A stretch of DNA of 64,000 nt from Blastopirellula sp. J2-11 (GTDB taxonomy: Bacteria > Planctomycetota > Planctomycetia > Pirellulales > Pirellulaceae): assembly GCF_024584705.1 (NCBI RefSeq), contig NZ_CP097384.1:3782001-3846000 (forward strand). Direction: 5' to 3'. Positions 34,119 to 46,058 of this stretch are shown one piece after another (position 1 is the first letter of the stretch; the number at the start of each line of letters is the position of its first letter). The notes under the pieces were generated by a model. It made no database searches. It was not told where the DNA came from and saw only the letters and a program-made list of their open reading frames with translations. Position numbers and translations under genes: made by a program.

Positions 34119-34517
34119 GAGCGAAACTCCAGCGGGGGGGCAAATCGATGAGGGAGCGGCTATTAGAACGTCTGCGACGCTCCGGTTCAACAAAGACGGC
34201 AGGCCGCAAACTGTTCTCTTAGAAAAAGCGAGCCGCCAGCGCTAGTGTACTTTAGAAATTGGGGCGATTGATGCAGAAATGTGCAAACCTGCGCGCCAAC
34301 AAGCCGAAAATCGGTAGCTGCAGCGCATTCGGCGCGCCAAGGCAAGCGCGGCGGACAATTCCCATTAGTTACAATCTTTTATTACGACACCCACAAGACG
34401 TTTATCTCGATTCTTTTGATACCATTCATAATCAATCACTACCATGACATCTAAAAATTACTACAATAGACAATCACTCTATTCGTACATCTTTTATCTT
34501 GATCAAGGGTTAAGTTC
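34119..34517. other. AT-rich divergent gap before the DUF423 gene
   Basis: About 400 bases without a gene. From about 34360 to 34515 the sequence is strikingly AT-rich (runs such as CTTTTATTACGAC and AAAAATTACTACAA) compared with the GC-rich surroundings. It should hold promoters for both flanking genes, but no box pair can be singled out among many A/T words. AAGGG at 34504-34508 is a possible ribosome binding site for the gene at 34518. Confidence 0.45.
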
Positions 34518-35009
34518 ATGTCGCGGTATAATTTAATCACCGGAGCCTTGTTTGGCCTTACGGCGGTCTTGGTTGGAACTGTGTTCGAATCAACCGTGAA
34601 AACGAAGCTAGACGAAGAGTTGTCCGAGAAAGAATTCGAACTGCCGGAAGAATTAGATGCTGACGGCAATATATTGAAACCAAAACGCAGCATTATTAGC
34701 GAAATGGACCGCGCAGATATTGCGGATAGATGGAAATCTTATCGAGATGGATGCCAGTACATAATGTACCACGGATTCTCGATGCTGTTTCTAGGATTCA
34801 TCGCATCGCGTGCTGCGAAAACAAACATCCTAGCCAAACTTGGGGGCGCTTGTTTCACCTTCGGGGCCCTCTTTTTGGGATTCGGACTGGCCATTGCCGG
34901 AATAGGGGATTTGCCTATCCTCGCTGTCATGGCTCCGTTGGGCGCTTTAGCTTTTTGCGGAGGCTGGATCTGCATCACGATTTTGTCGATTCGGGCAGAT
35001 GCAACCTAA
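34518..35009 (+). CDS. DUF423-like small membrane protein
   Basis: 163 residues with four membrane helices. The first helix is LITGALFGLTAVLVGTVF; a charged acidic loop (residues 27-70) follows; then YIMYHGFSMLFLGFIA, an ALFLGFGLAIAGIGD helix and a C-terminal MAPLGALAFCGGWICITI. This order, including the Y-x2-YH motif and the late Gly-rich GW, matches DUF423, except that the hydrophilic loop after helix 1 is longer than usual. Base composition is lower in GC than in neighbouring genes, which hints at transfer or a foreign origin. Function unknown. Confidence 0.72.
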   Translation: MSRYNLITGALFGLTAVLVGTVFESTVKTKLDEELSEKEFELPEELDADGNILKPKRSIISEMDRADIADRWKSYRDGCQYIMYHGFSMLFLGFIASRAAKTNILAKLGGACFTFGALFLGFGLAIAGIGDLPILAVMAPLGALAFCGGWICITILSIRADAT

Positions 35010-35070
35010 GTCGCAATCTGGATGGGAAGCGATCATGCCTCGCTTCCCATTCGTGTGAACGCCAGCATAC

Positions 35071-35466
35071 TTATCTTCGCGACCGGCGCAACTTCTTTGT
35101 GGTCAGCTCGAAGTTGTACTCGTTGCTACCTTCCGCTGAAACGTCTGCAAACAAATCAGAGTGTCCATCGAGGTAGTGAATCGGCACCGTCACCTTGCTT
35201 GCGGTTCGACCAAACACCGTCACGCTCTTTTCACCGGCGATACATTCGAGCGTATAACTGCCGTCCTTAATCTTGCCGGACGCTGCTCCGTTCGCCGCTC
35301 CAACTTTTGGGGAAAAGACGACGAACCCATCTTGGAGCGGCGTCCCATCAAGCGTGACGACCCCAATCACAGTGAACATCTCGGGGCCGCGGGAGCAACC
35401 TCCCAAAAATCCCGTCGCTAAAATGCCCGCTAGAACAGCTGTAATTCTAAATGCTTTTTGATACAT
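35071..35466 (-). CDS. Lipoprotein with transthyretin/CarboxypepD_reg-like domain
   Basis: 131 residues from ATG 35466. The signal ends in a lipobox (LATGFLGGCS). The mature part has one beta-domain, with GVVTLDGTPLQDGFVVFSP and DGSYTLECIAGEKSVTVFG, like the short carboxypeptidase-regulatory domains found in hundreds of planctomycete lipoproteins. Such genes typically sit just downstream of a DUF1559 gene, as here (198 bases after it on the same strand). It is probably an outer-surface partner of that protein. Confidence 0.8.
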   Translation of the reverse strand: MYQKAFRITAVLAGILATGFLGGCSRGPEMFTVIGVVTLDGTPLQDGFVVFSPKVGAANGAASGKIKDGSYTLECIAGEKSVTVFGRTASKVTVPIHYLDGHSDLFADVSAEGSNEYNFELTTKKLRRSRR

Positions 35467-35664
35467 GGCGTAATTCGCGGCAAAACGATTCGCACCGTTC
35501 GAATCCGCGCCCCTTAAAAAAAGATGAAATCTATGCGTCACAAATAATGACGCATGGCCTAAGCAACATCGATCGCGGTCCTCACGACGACCGCGATCGT
35601 AATGCGTTTTGGGTCATCGAAAAGTCAAGTGACGCCTGACGATGATCCGCCATTTACTAGAACG

Positions 35665-36615
35665 TTAGAATGAGCCAACGACGTTACCGTCATTGCGTGC
35701 GCCCAGGTTCCCATAGATATCTTTGTTCATCGTATCCGGCAGAAATGATACGGCGGAATCGGCGCGAACGACCATGACGCCGCCCGGATGATAACTACGC
35801 AGTAATTGCAGCGCAGCGGCGGGAGCTCCAACACCGCAAGGTTTCTTTAAAGAATCCGCACATCCTCCGTCACGGACAAGATCGGGAACCTCGGTATTAA
35901 ATCCCCATGCCGCACGTGGGCTGAATACGGCCTCTAGAAACTGGCCATCCCAATAAGCTCCGATCGCGTCAGTTTCCGTGCCAGCAGGATCCTGGACGCA
36001 CTCGCCGAACATCAGCGTGTTACTGGAGCCATCCGTGATGTCGCGGAAATTGATGCTTGACTTGTTAAAAAACAAACCGTTCGCATCGGCCAAATTGCCT
36101 GGGTGCAGAATGTCATTGTGACTGTTTCCAAGATAGTTACCCTGAAAACCAACCGCGCCAATCTTTCCGCCAGCGGGATCGGAAGGGCAAACGAAAGCAC
36201 CGACAACAGTCTTGCGCGCCGTCTCATCCCATGAAGTGGACGCCATGTTCGGCATGTCCGACTTAACAGCGTCGTAAATCGCAGATTGCTCTACAAACGG
36301 AAGAATCCCTTGAAACCACGTAGCGCCAAATGGCTGTTCGCCGGGAGTGTCGGTATAAGCCGGGGCTAGTCCACTGTGAAATCCATAGGCGAATTGCCCA
36401 TACGGCAACGACAGAAAAGTATCGTGATAATTGTGCATCGCCAAGCCCAACTGCTTCAAGTTGTTGCTGCAACTAATGCGTCGCGCCGCTTCGCGGGCTT
36501 GTTGCACGGCCGGCAGCAGCAATGCGATCAAGACGCCGATGATCGCGATGACCACCAACAACTCGACCAACGTGAAGGCGCTACGGCGGCGTCCGCCGAA
36601 GAAAGAGATCTGCAT
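35665..36615 (-). CDS. DUF1559 domain protein with pilin-like N-terminus
   Basis: 316 residues. The ATG at 36615 has GGGGA eight bases upstream; the frame upstream of it is not coding-like. N-terminus FTLVELLVVIAIIGVLIALL then PAVQQAREAARR. The C-terminal H-x9-DG motif is degenerate: HPGGVMVVRADSAVSF has Ser for Gly. A lipoprotein gene follows on the same strand. Confidence 0.93.
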   Translation of the reverse strand: MQISFFGGRRRSAFTLVELLVVIAIIGVLIALLLPAVQQAREAARRISCSNNLKQLGLAMHNYHDTFLSLPYGQFAYGFHSGLAPAYTDTPGEQPFGATWFQGILPFVEQSAIYDAVKSDMPNMASTSWDETARKTVVGAFVCPSDPAGGKIGAVGFQGNYLGNSHNDILHPGNLADANGLFFNKSSINFRDITDGSSNTLMFGECVQDPAGTETDAIGAYWDGQFLEAVFSPRAAWGFNTEVPDLVRDGGCADSLKKPCGVGAPAAALQLLRSYHPGGVMVVRADSAVSFLPDTMNKDIYGNLGARNDGNVVGSF

Positions 36616-37290
36616 TTGAGCGTCCCCTAAAACATGAAAAATAAATTCGCTGCCTGTCGCACATGCGCTAGGCAGTTGATTCGCAAACGCGGGGCATGAT
36701 GGGGTTGCGCTGCAATAGTTGGGGCAGACGCCAAAATACGAAGGGTTATCCAACCTATCTATAGTTCCGCCTGGGGGGCGCCTTTTGCATAACATGGCGT
36801 CAGGAAAAATTCTTTCTTCGTCTCAAAATATAGGCGACTGACTGCCAGCGAAGACCAACTCGGACTTAGGATGAAAATCACGAGAAAGATCGGCGTTCGC
36901 GTTCTTTCAGCCGAAACTCATCTTGAATTCCTGAAACGCTACCGCGAGAAATAAACGCGTAGTTTTCCCCAAACCTTCGCCGTAATACCCGCAAATCACC
37001 GAGAACTATTTTGACATTTATTTTGACTTCGATCACTCGATTGGAGTCGAAAAGCAGACTTATCCCCCCTTGAAAGCGACTTTAGCCGCAACGAGGTGGG
37101 ATACTTCCCGATTACAGAAACATCGCGAATTTTAATTTCTACCTAGACACCACAAATTCGTTCACAATAGTCCAGGCAATTTTCTGACTGGTCACAGCAG
37201 ACCGTCCTGGCGCAGAGCGGCGCAAGAGAAATCGAAATCGGGTGAATTCTGCCCGAAAATGCAGCGGCCTCCCTTCGCAATGATTGAGAA
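36616..37290. other. Long intergenic region upstream of DUF1559 gene
   Basis: About 675 bases between pyrF and the DUF1559 gene, both on the minus strand. Contents: a 27-residue open frame on the plus strand (36871-36954, MKITRKIGVRVLSAETHLEF...) with no clear ribosome binding site, and a perfect TTGACA at 37011-37016 lacking a matching -10. No terminator-like hairpin and no RNA gene were found. It probably contains the DUF1559 promoter on the minus strand plus non-coding filler. Confidence 0.35.
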
Positions 37291-38203
37291 CTAAATTGCC
37301 GCGAGTCGTCCGGCCGGCGTATCGGCCTTTAGCGCAGCGATCATATCGCGCGTTGCGGCGGCGCTGGCGTCTTGCCATTTCGCCGCGCCATACTGCGATT
37401 TGTAGGGCTCTTTGGCGAACGCAAAGTTCAGCCCGCGAGAGTTGTTGATGAGCGCTCCTAGTCCGTTGGGGTCAAACGCCGCGGCGACATCTTTCGGACC
37501 GCCCCCTTGGCTACCGAAGCCCGGCACGAGCAGCCAGGCCGACGGCATCACTTCGCGCAGTTCCGAGAGTTGCTCGGGATAGGTCGCTCCGACAACAGCG
37601 CCCACCGCGCCGTACTGCTGCCCCGTGTTTTTTGTCGCAGCGGCTAACGACTCGACATGCGCGGCCATTCGGCGATAGATCGTCTCTCCGTCAATCGACA
37701 GATCTTGCAGCGTGCCGCTGCCGGGGTTCGACGTCTTCACCAGTACAAAGATGCCAGAGTCGGTCGCAACGCACTGGTCGACAAACGGCGTCAGGCTGTC
37801 ATCGCCCAAGTAAGGGCTGACCGTCAAGCAATCGGCGCCCCAGGCGCTGTCGTCCCCCAGATACGCTTTAGCGTACGCTTCGGCCGTGCTGCCGATATCC
37901 CCTCGTTTGCAATCGAGGATCACCAGCAAGCCCTTTTGTCGGGCATACGTCACCACTTTGGCGAGCGCCGCCATTCCTAGCGGCCCGAGTTGCTCGAAGA
38001 AAGCGGCTTGCGGTTTGACCACAGCGACCAGGTCGGCGATCGCGTCGATCAACTCGCACGAGAATTTTTCAAACGCGGCGGCTTGGCCGGCCAGCGACGA
38101 ATCGGTTTGCAGCGCAGGAGGAAGCTGCTCGAACCGCGGATCGATACCGACCAGCGTCGGAGTTCCCTTCTGCTGGACAGCCGTCGCCAATCGTTCTGCA
38201 AAG

Positions 38204-38211
<8 letters not shown>
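37291..38211 (-). CDS. pyrF: Orotidine 5'-phosphate decarboxylase, group 2
   Basis: 306 residues; it converts OMP to UMP, the last step of pyrimidine synthesis. The catalytic Asp-Lys-Asp set is in [17 protein letters not shown], and [13 protein letters not shown] and [10 protein letters not shown] are typical of the longer group 2 enzymes found in planctomycetes, mycobacteria and myxobacteria. It starts at GTG 38211, with AAGGAG six bases upstream, inside the last codons of mutS (eight-base overlap). The two are therefore cotranscribed and translationally coupled. Confidence 0.93.
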
Positions 38212-40825
<2,614 letters not shown>

Positions 40826-41213
40826 CGCGACAATTTATCACGATGCGCGCGGCGCATGAAGGGGCGAGAGGAGAAAGAAATTGGGAGAGATTTGCCGATT
40901 TGAAAAAATGCGTCCCGTAGGATGGGTGGAACAAGCGCCGATAGACTCACAACGCCATCACTTGTGCAATCCAACAGCCCATCTACCCGCTCCCCTCTTG
41001 GTTGAACGATCGCCCTTCGGGATTCGACAACTGGCCACCTAGAATCTCGCTTCACGGTAACCAGACATCGCGACGAAACCCGTGTGTGGCGGCGCCATCC
41101 ATGAATCGCCGTCCGGCTGAACACCTTTTCTCGTATCGATTTCACATAAACTTTGCGCCCCCGCGGTAGAGTGCAGCTCCATCCCAGGGAGTAACTTCGG
41201 AGCATCCTCTACC
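40826..41213. other. Divergent gap with degenerate GTGGGTGGAGCAAGCG-type repeat
   Basis: About 390 bases between mutS and the giant propeller gene, divergent. At 40919-40990, TAGGATGGGTGGAACAAGCG and a complementary-like CTTGTGCAATCCAACAGCCC form an eroded copy of the inverted repeat at 10123-10190. GGAG at 41199-41202 precedes the ATG at 41214. Nothing else is recognised. An ORF across part of this gap on the minus strand is not supported. Confidence 0.5.
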
Positions 41214-44200
41214 ATGTCGAAACGTATCCGTTGCCCACAGTGTGGTGAAGCAATACGCATCGCTTCTGATTTGCCAGACGGAAAGATTGCCTGCGCCAGC
41301 TGCGGCGGCCGCTTCAAGGTTCGCCGCAAAGAACGAGTCGAGGAGGAAGAACTAAAACTTGCCCCGCTTCCTGTTGCGGCCGAACCTCCCCCCAGGCTCA
41401 ACCCTTTGCCGCTGCAAGAACCTTCTGCTGCTCCATCGAAAGAGATCTCTCCTTATGTGATCGTCGCGGGCATTGCAGCGGTGCTGCTTGGTGTTGTCTG
41501 CGGCGCAATCGCCTTGGGGCTCACGAGTTTTGGCGATCGCCAAAACTCCATCGATTCCGCAGTTGCCCAAATGTCCGAAGCCGAGAAGCCTGGTCCTACA
41601 GAGAATCTGCAGTCGGAAACGAGCGCGGCCAAGCCCTTTCGTCCTAGCGAATACTCTTCTCAGGGGAACTTTGTCACCTATGAAACGGCCGCGGCTGCAG
41701 CCCCGACCACGCCGGAGTTGATCGCGATTCGCGGCCAGGTGAATCCCTGGGAAAAGCGTGCTTTCTGGCAACACTATTTCGTCGCGGAGGGGAACTGGAA
41801 TCTTGATATCGGTCCAGGCCGCAAGTGGACGATTGCCCCCGATTTGAAATTGCTGATCGAACCGAATTCGATCCCTTATAGCCCCTGCCGCGTTAGCCGT
41901 AGGAAAAGTATCGAATTTCCGACGATGGCCGACATGCAGGGACCTTTTGCAATCTTGCCCCCAGAAACCCGCTGGGAACAGCCCAGCTACAAGTTTACCG
42001 CAGAGAAAATCGATTTCGCAGGGATCGTTCAACAAGCGAATCGAGCAAAGCTCTCCGACGACGAATTGCGCAAAGCGTTCGCAGAAAAGATCAGGGAGCT
42101 GGCTCCCTACGAGATCCATCGCAACGCTCCTTTTCGTTTGATGGATCTGCGCACAGGCGAACAGGTCGGGCATTTCAGTGATTTGTTACCGCTGTGTTGG
42201 GAAATCGCACTCAGTCTTGACGGGACATGGGCCATTAGCGCGGATCCGGTTCCCGAAGATTGCAAATCACCAGAGCGAAAGCTGTTTGTCTGGAAGAAAG
42301 ATCAAATCGACGGACCGATCGGCACGATCGATTTGGAACATACGTTGATCTGGCTGAGCTTTATTGACGAGAAACGTCTGCTGTTTTTGGATGCTGGGGA
42401 AGCGGGCGTTTCGTTGAAACTTTGGGATGTCGAAACAAACGAGCAAGTCGCCCGGTTGGAGATCGATCCAGAGCAATTTCCAGTGCGAGATCAGACGGTC
42501 CACACGGAAGCGAACAAGGTGCTGATGATGGAATTGGGACGTCGCAGCCGAGAGCGACGGGAAGAGGCGCCCCGCCCGCGACCCGACAGAAAAAAGAAAA
42601 CCAATCTGGAAGAAGGGACGGACACTTATCAACTGAACGATCCGCACGCGATCACCACGCGTTGGTCGCCGCGGAAAGAACTGGGAACGCTAAGTCCTGA
42701 TGGGAAGCACCTCATCTTGCATGGCCACGCAAGTTTGTTGATCTGCGCAATCCCTCGGTTGACGATTCAAGGGACGTTTAGCCGCACCCAGGAGTCGTAC
42801 CGCACCTTCTCCGTTTATGGAAATTGGCCCACGTTCGATTTCTCGGCCGATGGACGGGAACTCTTGGGACATTTTGGAAATCAGCAACTCCGAATCTCGA
42901 CGCAAAATGGTCAAGTTCTGGAGTGGCGCGAACCTGTTTCCGCGGTAATTCCCGGAGCGAATTTGACACGGCGACTCTCGCCGCTGCCTAACTGGCGAAC
43001 GTGGTCCTTTACCGAGCAGGGCCTTCCCTTCTCGCATCTGATACGTCAGCCAAGAGTGCCCCAAGGAAGGCAAACAGTTATCAAGCTGGGCATCGACGCC
43101 AGTAACGCGCTGCTGGTGAAAGAGATGACCCATCAACCTGGCGGAAACAACGGACGCTATGAGATGCATCTCCGCTCGCTGGCGGAGGATTCTCCCAGCC
43201 CAGCGACTGCCCAACCCCAATCATCCCCACTGAATTCGCAACAATTGCTGGACGCCATCGCGTTGCATCCAGAGTTCTTACAAACGACGCCTCGGCGGAG
43301 GAAACCGGTCACCGCCGCCGAGTTGAAGCCGCTGAGTCGAGAGTTCGATTTCACCGTGGGAGGATCGCCTTGGACGCCGCCGCAATCGATGACTCCGCCC
43401 ACCATTCCTTGGCCTGACGCTTGGAATGGGCTCGAAGGGGGAGAGCTTCAGTTACAAGCAGAGGATCTCGTTTGGATTCCGCCCGCAGATCCGACGAATA
43501 GCTTCCACTCGAAACAAGTCGTGCTGGCATTACCGGGTTTGGCGAAAGTTTGGCGACCGCGAGCCGATGACTTCCCAGAGCGGATATCGGCATTCAATTT
43601 TGAAAAATTGGAGAGTAACTATGATCGAACCCGCAGGATTCGAACTACCTGGGAAAAAGGAGAAGGCGCTGCACCTCTTGTCGTACTTGACCCGCAGCAT
43701 TCTCGTTTCGCCCTGACGTGTCACTGGGGATGGCGCGACGTGGTGATCGTGTTCGACAAGGAGGGACAACCTCTGTTTCGCCTTACGCCGGGGATTGGCC
43801 CAGTCCAAGCGGTTGCGTTTGCGGGACCTCAACGGTTGCTCACCTTGGCCGATGGCCGATTGACCGCTTGGGATACGACGAGTGGAGCCGACCTATGGGA
43901 AGTCGATGGCAGTTATCACGGGACCATCGCCGTGGGCCCACAGGCGCGTTGGCTCGCGGTCGCCAATGCGAATAGCGTCGACTTACTGACGACGGAAACG
44001 GGGGAGTTGCTAAGCCGGGCGCCCATCGAACATGCGGCTGTAGTTCCTCGATTCGCGATCAGTTCTGACGGCCGCTACCTGGCCGCATGGGTCCAAGAAG
44101 AATTTACCAAGTTGGACGAGGAAATGGCCCGGAAACGCCCTGACCTGCCGCCGAACTATAATCCTGTGGTCGAAACAACCGCTCTTGTGGGCGACTTGAC

Positions 44201-45047
44201 GACCCAAACGTGGCGCGAGATAGCGATCCAGGGAGGCGCATCTGGACATTGCTTTGGGTTTGTTGGCCCTGATCTATTGGCCGTGGGCGGGCACGACAGC
44301 ACCCACATCTATGATTTAAAGCTTCAGCTCGAACTGGCCACAGGGCCCGGCAAAATGCACTTGGCCCCTAACGGCGCTTTGTGGAAGGTTGCGACCAAGT
44401 CGACCTTCGAACGAGTCTGGCGGCGCATCCCCTTTCCCGACCCTCAACTTGTCGACCACCAGGTTCTGCTGAATCCGGATCGGCGCGTCGGCGGGGGAAC
44501 AATTCCCCAATACCAGCTTGAGGTTGATCTGGGCAAATCGATATATACCAATCAGCACGGACCCCAGATCGCTTCGAGACTGAACGCCGCCGGATTTAAG
44601 ATCGGTCCCAGCGAGTGGACGATTCGCGTCACGGCTCAAGCCGGACTGACAGGCGATTCCCTGAAAGCGATCCGAGAGATTCATAATCCTGTCGCCGCAA
44701 AGTACAACATCCCTCAAATCACCTACCACTGGACAATCCTAAATGCCGAGGGGGAGGAGATCTACGCAACCAAGTCGCAAGGGCATTTTCTCGCGGGCAA
44801 AAGTCGCTACTACAAAGGTGCTCCGTTGGACCCGCGTCGTAACGCCAGAGATCTTCCGGAGGGGATGTATCAATTCTCAGGCGATCCCACTCGAGATATG
44901 GCCGAGGAAATCCTGCGAACAGGTGACGGCCTAGTGCGCATTCCGCTGCTGGCCAAATTCAAAAATGCCGCCGCCAACGTCGTCTCGGTCGAGAACCAAC
45001 AAGTGGAGTTACCGATTGCCTTGATGGCTGACACTTCTTCTAAGTAG
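41214..45047 (+). CDS. Giant zinc-ribbon, single-pass membrane, WD40/propeller-like protein
   Basis: 1277 residues. The N-terminal zinc ribbon (residues 5-42) has CPQCGEAI and CASCGGRF. A Pro/Glu-rich linker follows, then one membrane helix (residues 83-107, YVIVAGIAAVLLGVVCGAIAL). The remaining 1150 residues are WD40/PQQ-propeller-like, with blades such as DGTWAISADP, DVETNEQVARLE and GPQARWLAVANANSVDLLTT. The topology suggests a cytoplasmic zinc ribbon and a propeller on the other side. This build is typical of planctomycetes; function unknown. It has no close neighbours on its strand. The C-terminal 200 residues (ITYHWTILNAEG) form a further domain that I do not recognise. Confidence 0.8.
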   Translation: MSKRIRCPQCGEAIRIASDLPDGKIACASCGGRFKVRRKERVEEEELKLAPLPVAAEPPPRLNPLPLQEPSAAPSKEISPYVIVAGIAAVLLGVVCGAIALGLTSFGDRQNSIDSAVAQMSEAEKPGPTENLQSETSAAKPFRPSEYSSQGNFVTYETAAAAAPTTPELIAIRGQVNPWEKRAFWQHYFVAEGNWNLDIGPGRKWTIAPDLKLLIEPNSIPYSPCRVSRRKSIEFPTMADMQGPFAILPPETRWEQPSYKFTAEKIDFAGIVQQANRAKLSDDELRKAFAEKIRELAPYEIHRNAPFRLMDLRTGEQVGHFSDLLPLCWEIALSLDGTWAISADPVPEDCKSPERKLFVWKKDQIDGPIGTIDLEHTLIWLSFIDEKRLLFLDAGEAGVSLKLWDVETNEQVARLEIDPEQFPVRDQTVHTEANKVLMMELGRRSRERREEAPRPRPDRKKKTNLEEGTDTYQLNDPHAITTRWSPRKELGTLSPDGKHLILHGHASLLICAIPRLTIQGTFSRTQESYRTFSVYGNWPTFDFSADGRELLGHFGNQQLRISTQNGQVLEWREPVSAVIPGANLTRRLSPLPNWRTWSFTEQGLPFSHLIRQPRVPQGRQTVIKLGIDASNALLVKEMTHQPGGNNGRYEMHLRSLAEDSPSPATAQPQSSPLNSQQLLDAIALHPEFLQTTPRRRKPVTAAELKPLSREFDFTVGGSPWTPPQSMTPPTIPWPDAWNGLEGGELQLQAEDLVWIPPADPTNSFHSKQVVLALPGLAKVWRPRADDFPERISAFNFEKLESNYDRTRRIRTTWEKGEGAAPLVVLDPQHSRFALTCHWGWRDVVIVFDKEGQPLFRLTPGIGPVQAVAFAGPQRLLTLADGRLTAWDTTSGADLWEVDGSYHGTIAVGPQARWLAVANANSVDLLTTETGELLSRAPIEHAAVVPRFAISSDGRYLAAWVQEEFTKLDEEMARKRPDLPPNYNPVVETTALVGDLTTQTWREIAIQGGASGHCFGFVGPDLLAVGGHDSTHIYDLKLQLELATGPGKMHLAPNGALWKVATKSTFERVWRRIPFPDPQLVDHQVLLNPDRRVGGGTIPQYQLEVDLGKSIYTNQHGPQIASRLNAAGFKIGPSEWTIRVTAQAGLTGDSLKAIREIHNPVAAKYNIPQITYHWTILNAEGEEIYATKSQGHFLAGKSRYYKGAPLDPRRNARDLPEGMYQFSGDPTRDMAEEILRTGDGLVRIPLLAKFKNAAANVVSVENQQVELPIALMADTSSK

Positions 45048-45115
45048 CCAGAAGCCAAGCAACAGGCTGCCCCTTGTGGCCGTTTTCACGACTGAACAAT
45101 CCCACGATTTCTCAT

Positions 45116-46012
45116 CTACTTCGCGGCCGACTCCCCTTTCAACTCGCGTTCAAAGAACGTCATCGCCTTCATCAGCGCCTGCAGTCCTGTCGCTGGGCCA
45201 AAGCCGTGACCGTCGTTTTCGTAGAGGACGAATTCTGACTTGCGGCCTGCTTTTTTGAGGGCTTCGTGCAGTGCTTCAGTTTGGCTCGGGGGGACGAGTT
45301 GATCTTTGCCGCCTTGCAGGATTAAGAAGTTGGCGCTCTTGTCGTCAACGTGCAGCGTGGGGGAAGCGGCGATTTGGTTTTCTTGGTTTCCCTTCTTCAG
45401 GAAACGATCGATCATCTCTTGGACGGCGACGTTGGCGCTGATTTCGTACTTCGTCCAATCTTTGGTCAAGTCGCCGGGGCCGTAGATGTTGACGACGGCT
45501 TGCACGCGGGTTGACGGTTCGCCCGCTTTCGCCGCATCGGTGGCGCCGAGCAGCGAGACGAGATGTCCTCCGGCCGAATCGCCGGCGGCGCCGATCTTGG
45601 TGGGATCGATGTTCAGCTTCTCGGCGTTCTCACGAATCCAGCGGACCGCCTGACGACAATCATCGATCGCGGCGGGCCATTGGTTTTCGATTTGACCATC
45701 GGCGCCATCTTTTACCAGGCGATAGTTGATGCTAACGGCGACGTAGCCCTGTTTCGCCAACATTTTTCCGATGGCGACCACGGTTCCGGCTTGCTTGTTG
45801 CCGCCGCGCCAGCCGCCGCCGTGGACGAGCAAGACGACAGGCCGAGGAGCGTCCGACTTTTCGGCCGGTGAATAGACGTCGGCCAGCAACTTCAAGTCGC
45901 CGACGGTTCCATAGACCACATCACGATCGATTGTCGAATCGGCGGCGCGTGCCTGCGTAACCAGAAAGCCAGTCAACAAGAACAACGACAGCAGAGATAG
46001 TTTGCGCAGCAT
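45116..46012 (-). CDS. Secreted alpha/beta hydrolase, lipase/carboxylesterase (HSL-like)
   Basis: 298 residues. Signal peptide (LSLLSLFLLTGFLVTQARA). The oxyanion-hole motif is VHGGGWRGG, the nucleophile motif GDSAGGHLVSLLG, and the acid and His lie in QGGKDQLVPPS and ENDGHGFGP. This matches planctomycete BD-FAE/Est-type hydrolases; the substrate (feruloyl, acetyl or lipid esters) is unknown. It is separated from the next gene upstream by about 45 bases on the same strand, so cotranscription with the redoxin/copper protein is likely. Confidence 0.88.
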   Translation of the reverse strand: MLRKLSLLSLFLLTGFLVTQARAADSTIDRDVVYGTVGDLKLLADVYSPAEKSDAPRPVVLLVHGGGWRGGNKQAGTVVAIGKMLAKQGYVAVSINYRLVKDGADGQIENQWPAAIDDCRQAVRWIRENAEKLNIDPTKIGAAGDSAGGHLVSLLGATDAAKAGEPSTRVQAVVNIYGPGDLTKDWTKYEISANVAVQEMIDRFLKKGNQENQIAASPTLHVDDKSANFLILQGGKDQLVPPSQTEALHEALKKAGRKSEFVLYENDGHGFGPATGLQALMKAMTFFERELKGESAAK

Positions 46013-46058
46013 GGTGGGGTTCTTTCTTAGGGCAGATCGTAGAGCAATAAATCGGAGC

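Noticed and set aside
36871-36954. 27-residue peptide gene
   Set aside because: No ribosome binding site, no conserved-looking signal, and it lies in a long gap; noted only as an open frame.
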